Positions 11,605-21,919 of a stretch of 64,000 nt of DNA are shown one piece after another. Position numbers and translations under genes: made by a program. Each line of letters begins with the position of its first letter. Within the stretch, counting starts at the first letter, position 1. The notes below the pieces were generated by a model. It made no database searches, was not told the DNA's origin, and was given only the letters and a program-made list of their open reading frames with translations. The DNA comes from Ashinkailepas kermadecensis (taxonomy: Eukaryota; Arthropoda; Thecostraca; Neolepadidae), in the NCBI GenBank assembly GCA_034440615.1, contig JAOTOM010005186.1, forward strand, positions 434,001 through 498,000, read 5' to 3'.

Positions 11605-11795
11605 CGCGTGTACTCGCGGATAGCTCGCGTGTGCAAGAACGACCGCGGCAACCGACGGCGCGTGTGGACGACGTTCGTGAAGGCGCGCCTCAACTGCTCC
11701 GTGTCGGGCGAGTACCCGTTCTACCTGGACCAGGTGCAGAGCATGCACTATCTGGAGCGGGAGGAGCTGCTGTACGCCACCTTCACCACGCCAGA
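11605..11795 (+). CDS. Sema5: Semaphorin-5 exon: middle of sema domain
   Basis: It reads [15 protein letters not shown], then [23 protein letters not shown] and [10 protein letters not shown]. The sequence S-R-I/V-A-R-V-C-K-N-D followed by W-T-T-F-x-K-A-R-L-N-C is a hallmark of semaphorin blade 4. The acceptor is GTCTGCAG, phase 0, joining the preceding CGK. The donor is GA|GTGAGT, phase 2, completed by the C that opens the exon at 24196. The two halves form TTPE/D-NSLAGSAVC, a junction expected in the family, so no exon seems to be missing across the 12.4-kb intron. Confidence 0.93.
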
Positions 11796-11924
11796 GTGAG
11801 TCACGCGCGGCGACGTCAGTCGAGTGACGTCACTGGGGGGGGAATGTGTTCGGCCAGTTCCAGCAGTTGTGACGCCACAGTTGGACAAGTGGTGTGACTA
11901 CGAGCCCTCGGCTGCGGGCTCGGA

Positions 11925-12065
11925 CCGCCGCCACCTCGACGGTCTGAGTTACCACCTCGGCGGTCTGAGTTACCACCTCGGCGGTCTGAGTTACCACCTC
12001 GGCGATCTGAGCTACCACCTCGGAGGTCTGAGTTACCACCTCGGCGGTCTGAGTTACCGCCTCGA
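11925..12065. repeat. 21-bp minisatellite, left of the LINE
   Basis: Seven units of CTGAGTTACCACCTCGGCGG T. The last unit abuts the 3' end of the LINE. Confidence 0.93.
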
Positions 12066-12361
12066 CGGTTTATTTATTTATTTCACAATACATGCCCTCC
12101 ACGTATAGTGGCTATTATGGACAGTCTGGGTATAACTCAGATATTTACAAAGAAAGGATAGATTTGTGGTCAATAGTGGGAACACATGCGCAACAAACAT
12201 TCATACACCAACATAATACAATACCCATATCACTCTGCACTACACACACCGTGCTTGCAACACGAGCTGTAAACGAGTAGTTTATGGAAGTGATATGAAA
12301 GCGATGGCCTAAATGTGAGTGCATGGTGTACACAAATATATTTTGTAAGTGTTTTTTGTGA

Positions 12362-13972
12362 CTAGTGTTGCTCGTGGAGATGAGCTCGTACACGCTTCTT
12401 GAAGTTAGACAGCTTCAATGTTTTTGTTTCAGTAGGGAGTTTGTTGTAGTGGAAGACAGACGAGTAGAGAAATCTCCTGCGGCCCGCCTCTCTGTGTATG
12501 GCTGGTAGATGCAGGTGGTCGTCTGCACGCGTATGACGGTTTCGCAGGGTAGAGTTTGCAGAGATTTGACCGGCAATGTGCGTTGGCTCACCCGTCAGAA
12601 TGATCTTGTGGAGCAAAGTAAGGCTGTGAAATAGATGCAGATCAGCTGCGGTGAGAAGACCCAACTCGTTACGGGAATCAGAAATATGATCAAATTTCCG
12701 TAGACCTGACACGACTCTAGTGGCGAAGTTAATGATTTTGTCTAGTCTGTGGATGTTTGCTGCCGACCCGTTCCCATAAACAGATATGCAGTAGCGGATA
12801 TTGGATATAACTAGGCTATTGACTATAGTGAAGAGGGTACTGGTTGGCAGATGGTGACGCAGATGGTTCAGGGCCATAAGGAATCCAGTGCACTTGCGGA
12901 CCACGACAGCTACATGGGAATCCCACGACATGTGGCGATCAAATGTCACCCCAAGGTTCCTACCCGAATGACTTTCATATATCACAGCGTCCCTAAAGCA
13001 CACTCGTATCGGGGTAATATTGCGAAGATTCTGACGCGATCCGAACGTGAGAAGCTGAGTTTTGGTCGGGTTTACCTTCAAACCGTTATCCAGGAAGTAG
13101 TCGTATAGTTGGTTCAGACATGTCTCCATCTGATTTATCAGATTTGGGAGATCAGATTTGCGACCGGAGATGAGGACCTGGGTGTCGTCTGCGAACTGAG
13201 TGACGTGTGCTACCGGGACGTGCAAACTGAGGTCGTTCGAAAAGATGCAATAGAGGAGTGGACCTAGTGATGAGCCTTGAAAAACACCTACGTTGTTAGG
13301 AAGAACGGAGGAGAGATGCCTGTTTCCGCGTTGATCTGAGATACTAACAGCCTGCGTGTGACCTCCCAGATAAGCCTTAAACCAGTCAGTATCAATTCCA
13401 TGGAGTTCTAGTTTAGTGAGCAGTTTGGTGTTATCTATTACGTCGAAGCATTTACTGAGGTCCAGAATGCAAAGGAGAGCTATTTCCGAACGGTCCATTG
13501 CTGCTAGTATTTTGTCCGAGACTGAAATCAGAGCGGTTTCCGTAGAGTGACGTGGTCTGAAGCCGTGCTGAGTTTGGGCCAGTAGGTGGTTTGCGTTCAG
13601 GTAGTGATAGAGTTGCTTCTGCACTACCCTCTCTGTGATTTTGGCGATAACCGGAACCAATGAGATGGGCCTAAAATTAGAGGGATCCGAAGGATCTCCT
13701 GATTTGTGAATGGGAGTTACTATTGACTGTTTCCAAGTGGAGGGGATATCAGCTGTAGTCAGGCATGTGTTTATAATGTCGAGCAGCACTTCTCCGATAC
13801 AAAAGAACAGAAATTTGATGACCTTAATACAGATCCCGTCGGGTCCGCAAGCACTTGTGCTCCTCATATCCATGACAATTTTGGTTAGCTGTTCGAGGGA
13901 TATGGGTGATACTTTATAGGAGCTGGTAGAGACGCGCGATAGCCGGCAACTGGGAGGTGTGTGTTCAGACAT
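12362..13972 (-). CDS. LINE ORF2, C-terminal part: reverse transcriptase
   Basis: About 536 codons in the frame next to the endonuclease. RT motifs in order: PDGICIKVIKF, TPIHKSGDPS and FRPISLVPVIAK, QHGFRPRHSTETAL, LDLSKCFDVIDN (motif A), GSSLGPLLYCIFSNDL (motif B) and QFADDTQVL (motif C, with the catalytic F-A-D-D). The region after the palm ends in the short Cys-free tail usual for CR1-like elements. The Met at 13972 is not the true start: the residues before it are also element-like, up to the frameshift near 14017. Confidence 0.93.
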   Translation of the reverse strand: MSEHTPPSCRLSRVSTSSYKVSPISLEQLTKIVMDMRSTSACGPDGICIKVIKFLFFCIGEVLLDIINTCLTTADIPSTWKQSIVTPIHKSGDPSDPSNFRPISLVPVIAKITERVVQKQLYHYLNANHLLAQTQHGFRPRHSTETALISVSDKILAAMDRSEIALLCILDLSKCFDVIDNTKLLTKLELHGIDTDWFKAYLGGHTQAVSISDQRGNRHLSSVLPNNVGVFQGSSLGPLLYCIFSNDLSLHVPVAHVTQFADDTQVLISGRKSDLPNLINQMETCLNQLYDYFLDNGLKVNPTKTQLLTFGSRQNLRNITPIRVCFRDAVIYESHSGRNLGVTFDRHMSWDSHVAVVVRKCTGFLMALNHLRHHLPTSTLFTIVNSLVISNIRYCISVYGNGSAANIHRLDKIINFATRVVSGLRKFDHISDSRNELGLLTAADLHLFHSLTLLHKIILTGEPTHIAGQISANSTLRNRHTRADDHLHLPAIHREAGRRRFLYSSVFHYNKLPTETKTLKLSNFKKRVRAHLHEQH

Positions 13973-14015
13973 GTTTGCCTGGCGTTTGACCTCTGCTGAT
14001 ACCTTAGGTCCGACA

Positions 14016-15476
14016 CTAAAAGTATTGATTTAGATGCTCAGGTAGGACCTGGGGTTGAACTCTATGAGAGCCTTTTTTGGTGTCGATAATGGGCTTAATA
14101 GCACGCCACGCAGCTGATGGGCCTTTCTGTGATATCATTCTGCTAATATCGTCCCTACAGTCAGCTCTAATAGCTGAGCGAACTTGTCTGTTAAGTATTT
14201 TGTACGTGCTTCTATCTTGCAAATGGAGAGCTACATTTCGCCGGTGCATGAGCTGTTTGGTAGCTTCTCTGACATATGGTGCTGTTGGGTTCCTAAGTTT
14301 GATGTTTCTGAGGGGCAGGTGCTCGTCGAGAATAGGTGTCAGCAATTTCAGCAGGGTGTCCCATTTGTCCGTTACTGAGATGCGCCCAGTGACCTGTACC
14401 CAGTCGATCTCACCAAGGTCAAGAGTCAGTTCCGAGGTATCTACTCGTCCGTAAGAACGTGACTTTATTACGGTGTTAGCTGAGGCAGGCCTGTTTACTT
14501 TAATGGAACATATGATAAATTTATGTGGGCTGTAGTGGCAGAAACTCACTCTGGTTCTGCCGACGGAAATAGGCGAGTTTGTTAGGATGACATCCAATAG
14601 AGAGCCTGTGGCGAATGTAGGGCGCTGCACTGTCATAGTAAGTGAATAGTTGCTGATGAATTCAAGCAGGTGTGTTTTGCTGGGGCTATTTGCCGTGTCG
14701 AGAAGGTTACAGTTTAGATCACCTGCGAGGTAGAAAGTGCCGGTAAAGTTCAGTGTCGCCAATTGTACCTGTCTTTCGAGCTCAGTGAAGTCATCATTTA
14801 AAGCAGGAAGAGTGTTGCGAGGTGGCCGATAGATTGCCGCTAGAATGAAATACTTTCCGCTCTTCACTTTTACTTTGGCCCAGAGTGATTCTAGTTTGGA
14901 GCTAGAGTTCGGAGGCGTAGAAATTTTCAAGACGGTAATAGTTAGAGCTGACTTGGCGATAATCGCCACCCCACCGTAACTACTAGAGTCGGGCCGGTCC
15001 GCGCGTTTCACTTGGTAACCGGGGAAGTTAATGAGACGCGTGCTTGGGCGCAGCCAGGTCTCAGTCACCACAGCTAGGTCTAGAGAGTAAGTATGAAGGT
15101 CGTTGTGTAGTTCGAGTAGCTTGGGTTTTATGGATTGTGCATTGATGAGTCCCAGGTGGAGCTGTCCTTTGTGCTGTTGAGCGGTCACATGGCTTGTTCC
15201 GCCCCGCGATCCGCGCCTTCTGCCGCCCCTGGCGCCGCGCCTGCCCCGGCGTGTTGTCTTGGGCGTTGCGATAACGGTGACGCACCCCTCCGTCCGGTTG
15301 GCCGAGGGGTGGGCCAGCTGGTGACTGCCGGAGGCGGCGGCCGCGGCGGCGGTGATGACGTCACGGACGGGACGGCTGCGTGCCCGTGGCGAGCCCGGGT
15401 GACCGGGGGACGTGAAGGCGGTTAAGATTTGAACGAGGGCGATGGATAGCAGCAGCCTGATGATGTCCGTGTGCAT
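14016..15476 (-). CDS. LINE ORF2, N-terminal part: APE-like endonuclease
   Basis: 486 codons. A low-complexity N-terminus (about 1-100, rich in Arg/Gly) is followed by an exonuclease-endonuclease-phosphatase fold: GLINAQSIKPK, VVTETWLRP (catalytic Glu), GGVAIIAKS, AIYRPPRN, LAGDLNCNL (the G-D-x-N motif) and the closing HYSPHKFI. In the last motif the common S-D-H is S-P-H; the His is kept but the Asp is not. The frame ends at 14016 because of a one-base change in a run of four A (plus strand, about 14017-14020), and the RT part carries on in the next frame. This is either a recent inactivating indel or a homopolymer sequencing error. Confidence 0.88.
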   Translation of the reverse strand: MHTDIIRLLLSIALVQILTAFTSPGHPGSPRARSRPVRDVITAAAAAASGSHQLAHPSANRTEGCVTVIATPKTTRRGRRGARGGRRRGSRGGTSHVTAQQHKGQLHLGLINAQSIKPKLLELHNDLHTYSLDLAVVTETWLRPSTRLINFPGYQVKRADRPDSSSYGGVAIIAKSALTITVLKISTPPNSSSKLESLWAKVKVKSGKYFILAAIYRPPRNTLPALNDDFTELERQVQLATLNFTGTFYLAGDLNCNLLDTANSPSKTHLLEFISNYSLTMTVQRPTFATGSLLDVILTNSPISVGRTRVSFCHYSPHKFIICSIKVNRPASANTVIKSRSYGRVDTSELTLDLGEIDWVQVTGRISVTDKWDTLLKLLTPILDEHLPLRNIKLRNPTAPYVREATKQLMHRRNVALHLQDRSTYKILNRQVRSAIRADCRDDISRMISQKGPSAAWRAIKPIIDTKKGSHRVQPQVLPEHLNQYF

Positions 15477-15893
15477 GATGAAAACTGGTAGAGCTGTAGA
15501 AAGACGATGAAGAATACTATTGCTGGAGACACAGGAATTCCGAGCGGCACCAAGGCGTCAGTCCGTCAGCCTTCTCCGCTGCAGTGTCGGAAAGAAGACT
15601 ACCACGGGCAGTAGCTGATGATTTAAGCAAGGAAAGTCAATATAGAGAAAGGCGCTGTCACTTCTCCACTCACGCAGTTAAGAAAATACAATCGCTGTGC
15701 AATCACTGTCCGATCACTGCACAATTTCCGTCAGGAATAGCCAGAAGAATTTTCCCTAAGTAGTTCAGCCACTCCGCCGATATCTCACTTCTTCTTCTTT
15801 TTTTCCTGGTACACTACACTTTTCCTGCTTCACTTCTCACTCACTCTCTCTGATTTCACACACTCTCTGAGTTTCACACACCCTATACGGTCT

Positions 15894-16112
15894 GAGTTAC
15901 CATCTCGGCGGTCTGAGCTACCACTTCGGCGGTCTGAGTTACCACCTCGGCGGTCTGAGCTACCACCTCGGAGGTCTGAGTTACCACCTCGGCGGTCTGA
16001 GCTACCACCTCGGAGGTCTGAGTTACCACCTCGGCGGTCTGAGTTACCACCTCGAAGGTCTGAGTTACCACCTCGGAGGTCTGAGTTACCACCTCGGAGG
16101 TCTGAGTTATCA
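15894..16112. repeat. 21-bp minisatellite, right of the LINE
   Basis: Ten units of the same CTGAGTTACCACCTCGGCGG sequence as at 11925-12065, in the same orientation. The LINE therefore split one array. Confidence 0.93.
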
Positions 16113-16769
16113 CCGCCATAGATCTCCCGAGAACCCGCGGCCAAAAGACTTATACACTCGCCAGTGTGTGAACACTCGAACCGTGATTTTCTTTTTAAAG
16201 CTAATCATCTTATTGGAAATCTGTGGCGATTTTGTGTTCCTTTATGTGTGTACGTTGATGTCCCAGCGCCATGATAATGTAGACTAAAGAGCACGGACCG
16301 AAGAGGAGCTTTGCAACCAGTCTCGGAAGAACTAAAACGTGAATCACCATGTCCAGCCGTTCTTAGTGGAACGACATTCTGCATCGGAATTCGGAGCATG
16401 CAACTTATTTACTCAACGGTCTTTCAAATACCTGATTTTGGTGCTAACAAACACACGAGAAAAGTTCGCATTTTCTGAATCGGTTTTTAGTGACCATGTT
16501 GCTGAAAAATAAATGTACTTGTGTGTGCTAAAAAGTCACTATTTTGTTTTCACAATCTCCCACGAAATCGATGTGAACAGCTTTCATCCAATTAGAGTGG
16601 TGTTGGAAGTTGAGGGTTTGTCAAAATCACACGACCTTGCTCTGGCGGTGACACAAATGTTCGGCGTAACGGTGCGTATATAAGAGGACATGTATAGCAG
16701 AAAATTAGTATACACCGCAAGTGGCTATTTGGATGCAGCTAAGCATCACTATATACAATTTTACCTTAT

Positions 16770-16972
16770 GATCATCGTATCTCAAATATATGAATGCAAA
16801 ATTCTAACAAAATGACTGGATATATTTAGACTTTGGGTCATTATCAACAGTCAAACAACGAAACAGTATCAACAATCCAGTCAACAAATCAACAAACTGT
16901 TGATTATGACACACGGTCGAAATACATCCAGTCATTTTGTTCGAGTTCGCATTCATATATCTGAGATGTCAT
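16770..16972. repeat. 200-bp foldback (MITE-like)
   Basis: The arm around ATATATGAATGCAAAATTC and ACAAAATGACTGGAT (16790-16822) is repeated inverted at 16923-16972, and the inner sequence CATTATCAACAGT also pairs with ACTGTTGATTATG. The result is one nearly continuous hairpin. No ORF inside. Confidence 0.8.
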
Positions 16973-17544
16973 GGTCAATGCTTCATATAATCATCATTTT
17001 GAACATGCTCCAAACAGCGCTGAACCATGCATCTGAGGATAGCGTTCTTTTTACTTGGACTGCGCAGCCTCATCCATGGGTGTCACCTCGTGAAATTGTT
17101 GCGGGGAGGGGCGAGTGACCTTTGTGATGGCCAAAGCTGCTCCCAGAAACCATGTGTATCTAGTGCATGCCCGTAGGCCCAATGATTAAACTTCGGCCTG
17201 ATTGGGGGGGGAGGGGTGACCAGGTCCATGATTGAGGGAACCAGTGGCCCCCATTAGCGTCTGCAAAGCGACACCCTTGGCCTCATCCCAGCGACGTGTG
17301 GGTCCGCTCACATCGGTTGACATGCGTTTGTATGACAACTCCTCAACTCCCGACCGAGAAGTGCTCGGCCATGGCCATATCATCCCCAAATACAACAATG
17401 TTTGCCTGCTTGCTGATCTGGCACGTGTGTGTCACGAGGAGGGAGAAAAGACAAACACTGGCTGTGGTGTCCGCGTTGCGTAGTGAGTCAGCGGTCAGCG
17501 GCCCTGTCAATATGGACGCGTGACCTCAGACTTTGTACCAGGGA

Positions 17545-17685
17545 CTGTCCGAGAGCACAGTCACCAACACGTCCTGTCACGGCACCGTCCTGACAGTCAC
17601 CTGACGTCACCAACACGTCCCGCCACAGCACCGTCCTGACAGTCACCTGACGTCACCAAACAGTCAGCTGACGTCACCAACACGT
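17545..17685. repeat. Short repeats of CACCGTCCTGACAGTCACCT
   Basis: Three partial units with ACGTCACCAACACGTCC between them. 16973-17545 holds no recognised feature. Confidence 0.7.
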
Positions 17686-18159
17686 GCCAACAGCTGCAGC
17701 TGCCGCTCTCACGCAGATAGCCCGACAGTCCCAAGCAGAGCTGGTATCAGACCAGCCACACTGTGGCCGTGCTCGCGTGGTGATTGTCGCCGCGGCGTAC
17801 TATAGCGTCCACGTATCACGGTCTCCATTGCTCACAACCACCACGTCTCAAAACCCGCGCAACGTCAGCGCTTCGTGGCGTGTTGCGAACGGATACACAG
17901 TAATCGAAACTTCGTTGATTCGATTCCCGCGGCGGGAAGCTTGTGCATGCCAGCGCGAGAGGCCGCAGCGCTGAGCACACCGCCGTCACGGCGCCTGCCG
18001 CCCCGCCGCAGCGGTCCCAGCGACCTCGGCAGCCTTGGTACGTCCAGTGGCCCCGCCGACCTCAGTGACCCCAGTGTCTGATTAGGCAGCCGTCCGCTAC
18101 TGGTCATCCCGCGGCCGCCATTATCGATGTCTGTGCGGACACCCCAGCACCGATGGCCT

Positions 18160-18915
18160 GGCCGGTCGCCTGCCCACTGGCAGTCGGGTGGCCACCACAC
18201 GGCGTCCGGTCGCCTGCCCACTGGCAGTCGGGTGGCCACCATACGGCACCCGGTCGCCTGCCCACTGGCAGTCGGGTGGCCACCATACGGCACCCGGTCG
18301 CCTGCCCACTGGCAGTCGGGTGGCCACCACACGGCACCCGGTCGCCTGCCCACTGGCAGTCTGGTGGCCACCACACGGCGTCCGGTCGCCTGCCCACTGG
18401 CAGTCGGGTGGCCACCACACGGCGTCCGGTCGCCTGCCCACTGGCAGTCGGGTGGCCACCACACGGCGTCCGGTCGCCTGCCCACTGGCAGTCGGGTGGC
18501 CACCACACGGCGTCCGGTCGCCTGCCCACTGGCAGTCGGGTGGCCACCATACGGCACCCGGTCGCCTGCCCACTGGCAGTCGGGTGGCCCCATACGGCAC
18601 CCGGTCGCCTGCCCACTGGCAGTCGGGTGGCCACCACACGGCGTCCGGTCGCCTGCCCACTGGCAGTCGGGTGGCCACCACACGGCGTCCGGTCGCCTGC
18701 CCACTGGCAGTCGGGTGGCCACCACACGGCGTCCGGTCGCCTGCCCACTGGCAGTCGGGTGGCCACCACACGGCGTCCGGTCGCCTGCCCACTGGCAGTC
18801 GGGTGGCCACCACACGGTGCCCGGTCGCCTGCCCACTGGCAGTCGGGTGGCCGGCGCATGGCGTCCGGTCGCCTGCCCACTGGCAGTCGGGTGGCCGGCG
18901 CATGGCGTCCGGTGG
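18160..18915. repeat. 44-bp minisatellite, 17 copies
   Basis: Units GGTCGCCTGCCCACTGGCAG plus TCGGGTGGCCACCACACGGC GTCC, with the variants ACGGCACCC and ATACGG arranged in blocks. No stop codon in any frame of the unit, which produces false long ORFs on both strands. Confidence 0.96.
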
Positions 18916-19029
18916 CCCGCTGAGCGGGTCGCCGGTGCCGGAGGTCAGACAGACGACTTTCATCGTGACGTGGCGGCCGCTGGTCGGTAGCCGGTATGTC
19001 TCACTCTCCACACGGCGGCAACTCGGCGC

Positions 19030-19330
19030 TCCTCAGGTGACCACCGCCTGACGTGCTGCCTCCTCAGGCGGACCACAGCCTGGCGTGCTGCCTCCTCAGG
19101 CGGGCCACAGCCTGACGTGCTGCCTCCTCAGGCGGACCACAGCCTGGTGTGCTGCCTCCTCAGACGGACCACAGCCTGACGTGCTGCCTCCTCAGGCGGA
19201 CCACAGCCTGACGTGCTGCCTCCTCAGGCGGACCACAGCCTGACGTGCTGCCTCCGCAGGCGGACCACCGCCTGACGTGCTGCCTCCGCAGGCGGACCAC
19301 AGCCTGGCGTGCTGCCTCCTCAGGCCGACC
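19030..19330. repeat. 32-bp minisatellite, about 9 copies
   Basis: Units CTGACGTGCTGCCTCCTCAG plus GCGGACCACAGC. Each contains a 3'-splice-like CTCCTCAG/G, but no exon lies beside it. Confidence 0.93.
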
Positions 19331-19460
19331 TGCAGTGGACCAGGTGTGCAGGGTGACTCAGATTGGCCGGACGGCCTTCAAGACCTCGTCCACGCCGGAG
19401 TCACCGGCACCGGAAGCTGGCGTCGCGAGAGATGCGAGAACACGTGGGCTCGGGACAAAG

Positions 19461-19496
19461 GGTAGGGCAGAGCATGTATACATGCTCTGCCCTACC
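19461..19496. repeat. 36-bp perfect palindrome
   Basis: GGTAGGGCAGAGCATGTA followed directly by its reverse complement, with no spacer. It marks the border between GC-rich repeats on the left and AT-rich sequence on the right. Confidence 0.95.
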
Positions 19497-19499
19497 TTT

Positions 19500-21540
19500 T
19501 CTTTATAGCATAACCGTTGTCGAATAACTACCCCGTTATATTCGCATTATCTAGGTCATCCATTTAAGGGTAGTAAAATATGTTTTAGTCATCCAATAAC
19601 CATATCTTTACACTCGTTTTATATTGATTACTCGCTTAAAGTTAGTCAATTTTTTTCAGTGTATCAGTCGTAAGCTAAATCATGAATCCCAGGACTGGCA
19701 CGAAATGAGTCAACTTGAAAAGCGACTTTCCCATAAATATATTGGACACTCCTACGTCCTTGTGTGAGGGTGTGGTAGATATCGCGAAAGTATGAACATT
19801 GTCCGGACTAGCACACCAAAATCTACTCATTATGTGCCACACAAAAGTGATAACATTCCCGATGGGTACCAAAGGAACTCTATGTACCCAAACTGTGTGG
19901 GTATGCAGCTCTATTTCTGTGCTGAGAGTATACGCTGTAAGTGTGAGGCTTGGTGTTTATCCATCGTAATGCTCACTTGTGTATGTGTGGTTACGTCCAG
20001 AATCCGGATGACTGCATCCAGAGGAGGTATTTTACGCTGTGGTGTGATGAACGAGGGTTTTATGCGTGCATATATCAGCGGTAGGCTATTTCCATTCAGA
20101 TTGTGGTGAAATATGTCTTGCCGGTGAGTGAAAGTGAGCAACACTATCTGGGATGCTTCCCTGGATATGGCGTGGGTACACATCCACGTGATATGTCATG
20201 AAATGCAGTGAAATCGCATGCAGAATGGCTTAAGCATGGGGATGCGCATTCAGCTGGGAGACTCAGGCACACGTGCCGTTTTTGCGCGATGTTTCTCCAT
20301 GGTCTCGTTGATTCTGGCTTTACGACATGACATTTTATGAGGCAGTTTAATTCAACAGTGTTATTATTCAGAATTACTATTCAACGACTCCTTATGTCAT
20401 AGTCCGTGTTTTCAACTGGGCAAGAGATGTATGCAGAGCCAGGAGGGCAGTTATGCTAATAAGGCTGTTTGCCATTCGTTCAGGCAGTGTATTTATTCAG
20501 AACAGCCGCTTCCCCGTGATGTAATTCTGCTCGTGCATTCTCTTCAAGTGTTGTGAAACGTCATTTTACCAAGACATCTTGGAAGCAATAGACCAGTCAG
20601 ACAATGGGACCAATATGTTATCTCGGCTCGGGCACGTGACCAGGGCTCACTCCGTCCACACTGCGTCCACACTGGCCACACTGATGGTGCGTCCACACTG
20701 GCCAGAGTGTCACTGGCGTCGCCGAGCTATCGAGGTTAGGGAAGGCAGCAGGAAGGTTAGGGAAATCAAGGCTTTTGCCCCGCTCTGCCATTTTGTGGCA
20801 CCAAAACCGAAAATTTATGGATGCAAGCCACACGATCTTGCGACCAGGGAAACTAACGCCTCGTGTTCCCTCGTGGCGACGTCTCGTGTGTTCGTGCACG
20901 TGATGGCCGGCCCCGCGGACGGGGCACGTGGTCGGACCGGACCTCACTGGCACGTGGTCATGCCGAGCCTGGTAGCCGGGCCTGGCGATCTGGCAAGATT
21001 TCCTGGCCGCGAATGATCAAAGACTGGTCGAAGCGCCCTAAAGCCTAAATAACTAACTAACTGACTCTGGCTAGACTCCCGTCGCTCCAGACGGCATGCT
21101 CCGGGCGCACGTGGCATGGACTAGAAATCTCGTCTATGGCGCCCATGCAGCGAGTTTGCAGAAGTGCCTATGAATGGCGCTTTTCCTCGAACACCCACCT
21201 GTGGCGATGATGCTTCCTGCGATCTCGGTCGGTCGGGATCATCCGCAACCGCAGACGTCCTTTCCCGGCGCTGCCCTCCCCTCCCTCACGGACCGCAGGC
21301 TAATTTCCTATACGAGCGAACCGGCCTGTACCAACCGTAAAGATATCCGACCACGGACACACGCGCACGAACGCTACTCTGAGACATGCCATTATTCCTA
21401 TCGGTATATTGGAATGGCTGACACGACAGCCCTCTGTCATCATGTCCGATTGATATCGATAGACAGAGTGAAGTGCAGTTCTGTGTAGTTCGGATGACCC
21501 TTGGCGGACCATGGGGAAGCGTCAGCTGATGTATCCCCAT
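19500..21540. other. Semaphorin intron 2, no gene recognised
   Basis: AT-richer sequence with a few GTCCACACTG repeats (20655-20700) and one retroelement tail at 21016. Frames up to 145 codons show no known domain. Confidence 0.5.
21016..21061 (+). mobile_element. Retroelement tail fragment
   Basis: CTGGTCGAAGCGCCCTAAAG followed by CCTAAATAACTAACTAACT matches the 3' tail of the 42600 and 58553 inserts with a few changes. No clear target duplication was found. Confidence 0.6.
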
Positions 21541-21915
21541 CCTTCACCTTTTGTGGAGATCGGTGCCAGACTGTTGCCGACGAACTGGCACGTGGGAGGT
21601 GGTATCCTCTCCTGTCGGTCACCCTTCGGCTGAGCGGACGGCCGACCTGACCTGACCTGACCTGAACCGCCACCTCTCGTGGAGATCGGCGTCAGACTGT
21701 AGCCGAATTACTGGCGTGTGGGAGGTGGTTTCATCTCCTGTCGGTCACCCTTTAGCTGAGCAGACGGCTGACCTGACCTGACCTGACCTGACCCGACCCG
21801 CCACCTCTCGTGGAGATTGGTGCCAGGCTGCAGCCGACCGATTGACGTGTGCGAAGTGGCGCCCTCTCCTGTCGGTCACCCTTCGGCAGAGCGGATGGCT
21901 GACCTGACCTGACCT
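21541..21915. repeat. 130-bp tandem repeat with GACCT runs, three copies
   Basis: Each unit has CTCTCGTGGAGATCGG(C/T), a CTCCTGTCGGTCACCCTT block and a run of TGACC/GACCT pentamers. Confidence 0.88.
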
Positions 21916-21919
21916 GGCC

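Larger units (their letters stand above)
12066..15893 (-). mobile_element. CR1/Jockey-like non-LTR retrotransposon (LINE), near full length
   Basis: About 3.8 kb on the minus strand inside intron 2 of the semaphorin gene. It has a long 5' leader (15477-15893), one large ORF for an APE-type endonuclease and a reverse transcriptase, a 3' UTR (12066-12361) and an (AAAT)n tail. It lies inside a 21-bp minisatellite, with copies on both outer sides. ACGGT on each flank could be a short target duplication. No separate ORF1 was recognised. It is classed as CR1/Jockey-like from the endonuclease and RT motifs; the exact clade is not resolved. Confidence 0.88.

Noticed and set aside
18104..19051. Long open frames (250-320 codons) on both strands over the 44-bp array
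   Set aside because: The unit has no stop in any frame and its length is not a multiple of three, so all frames open by arithmetic. Translations are pure repeats with no domain.
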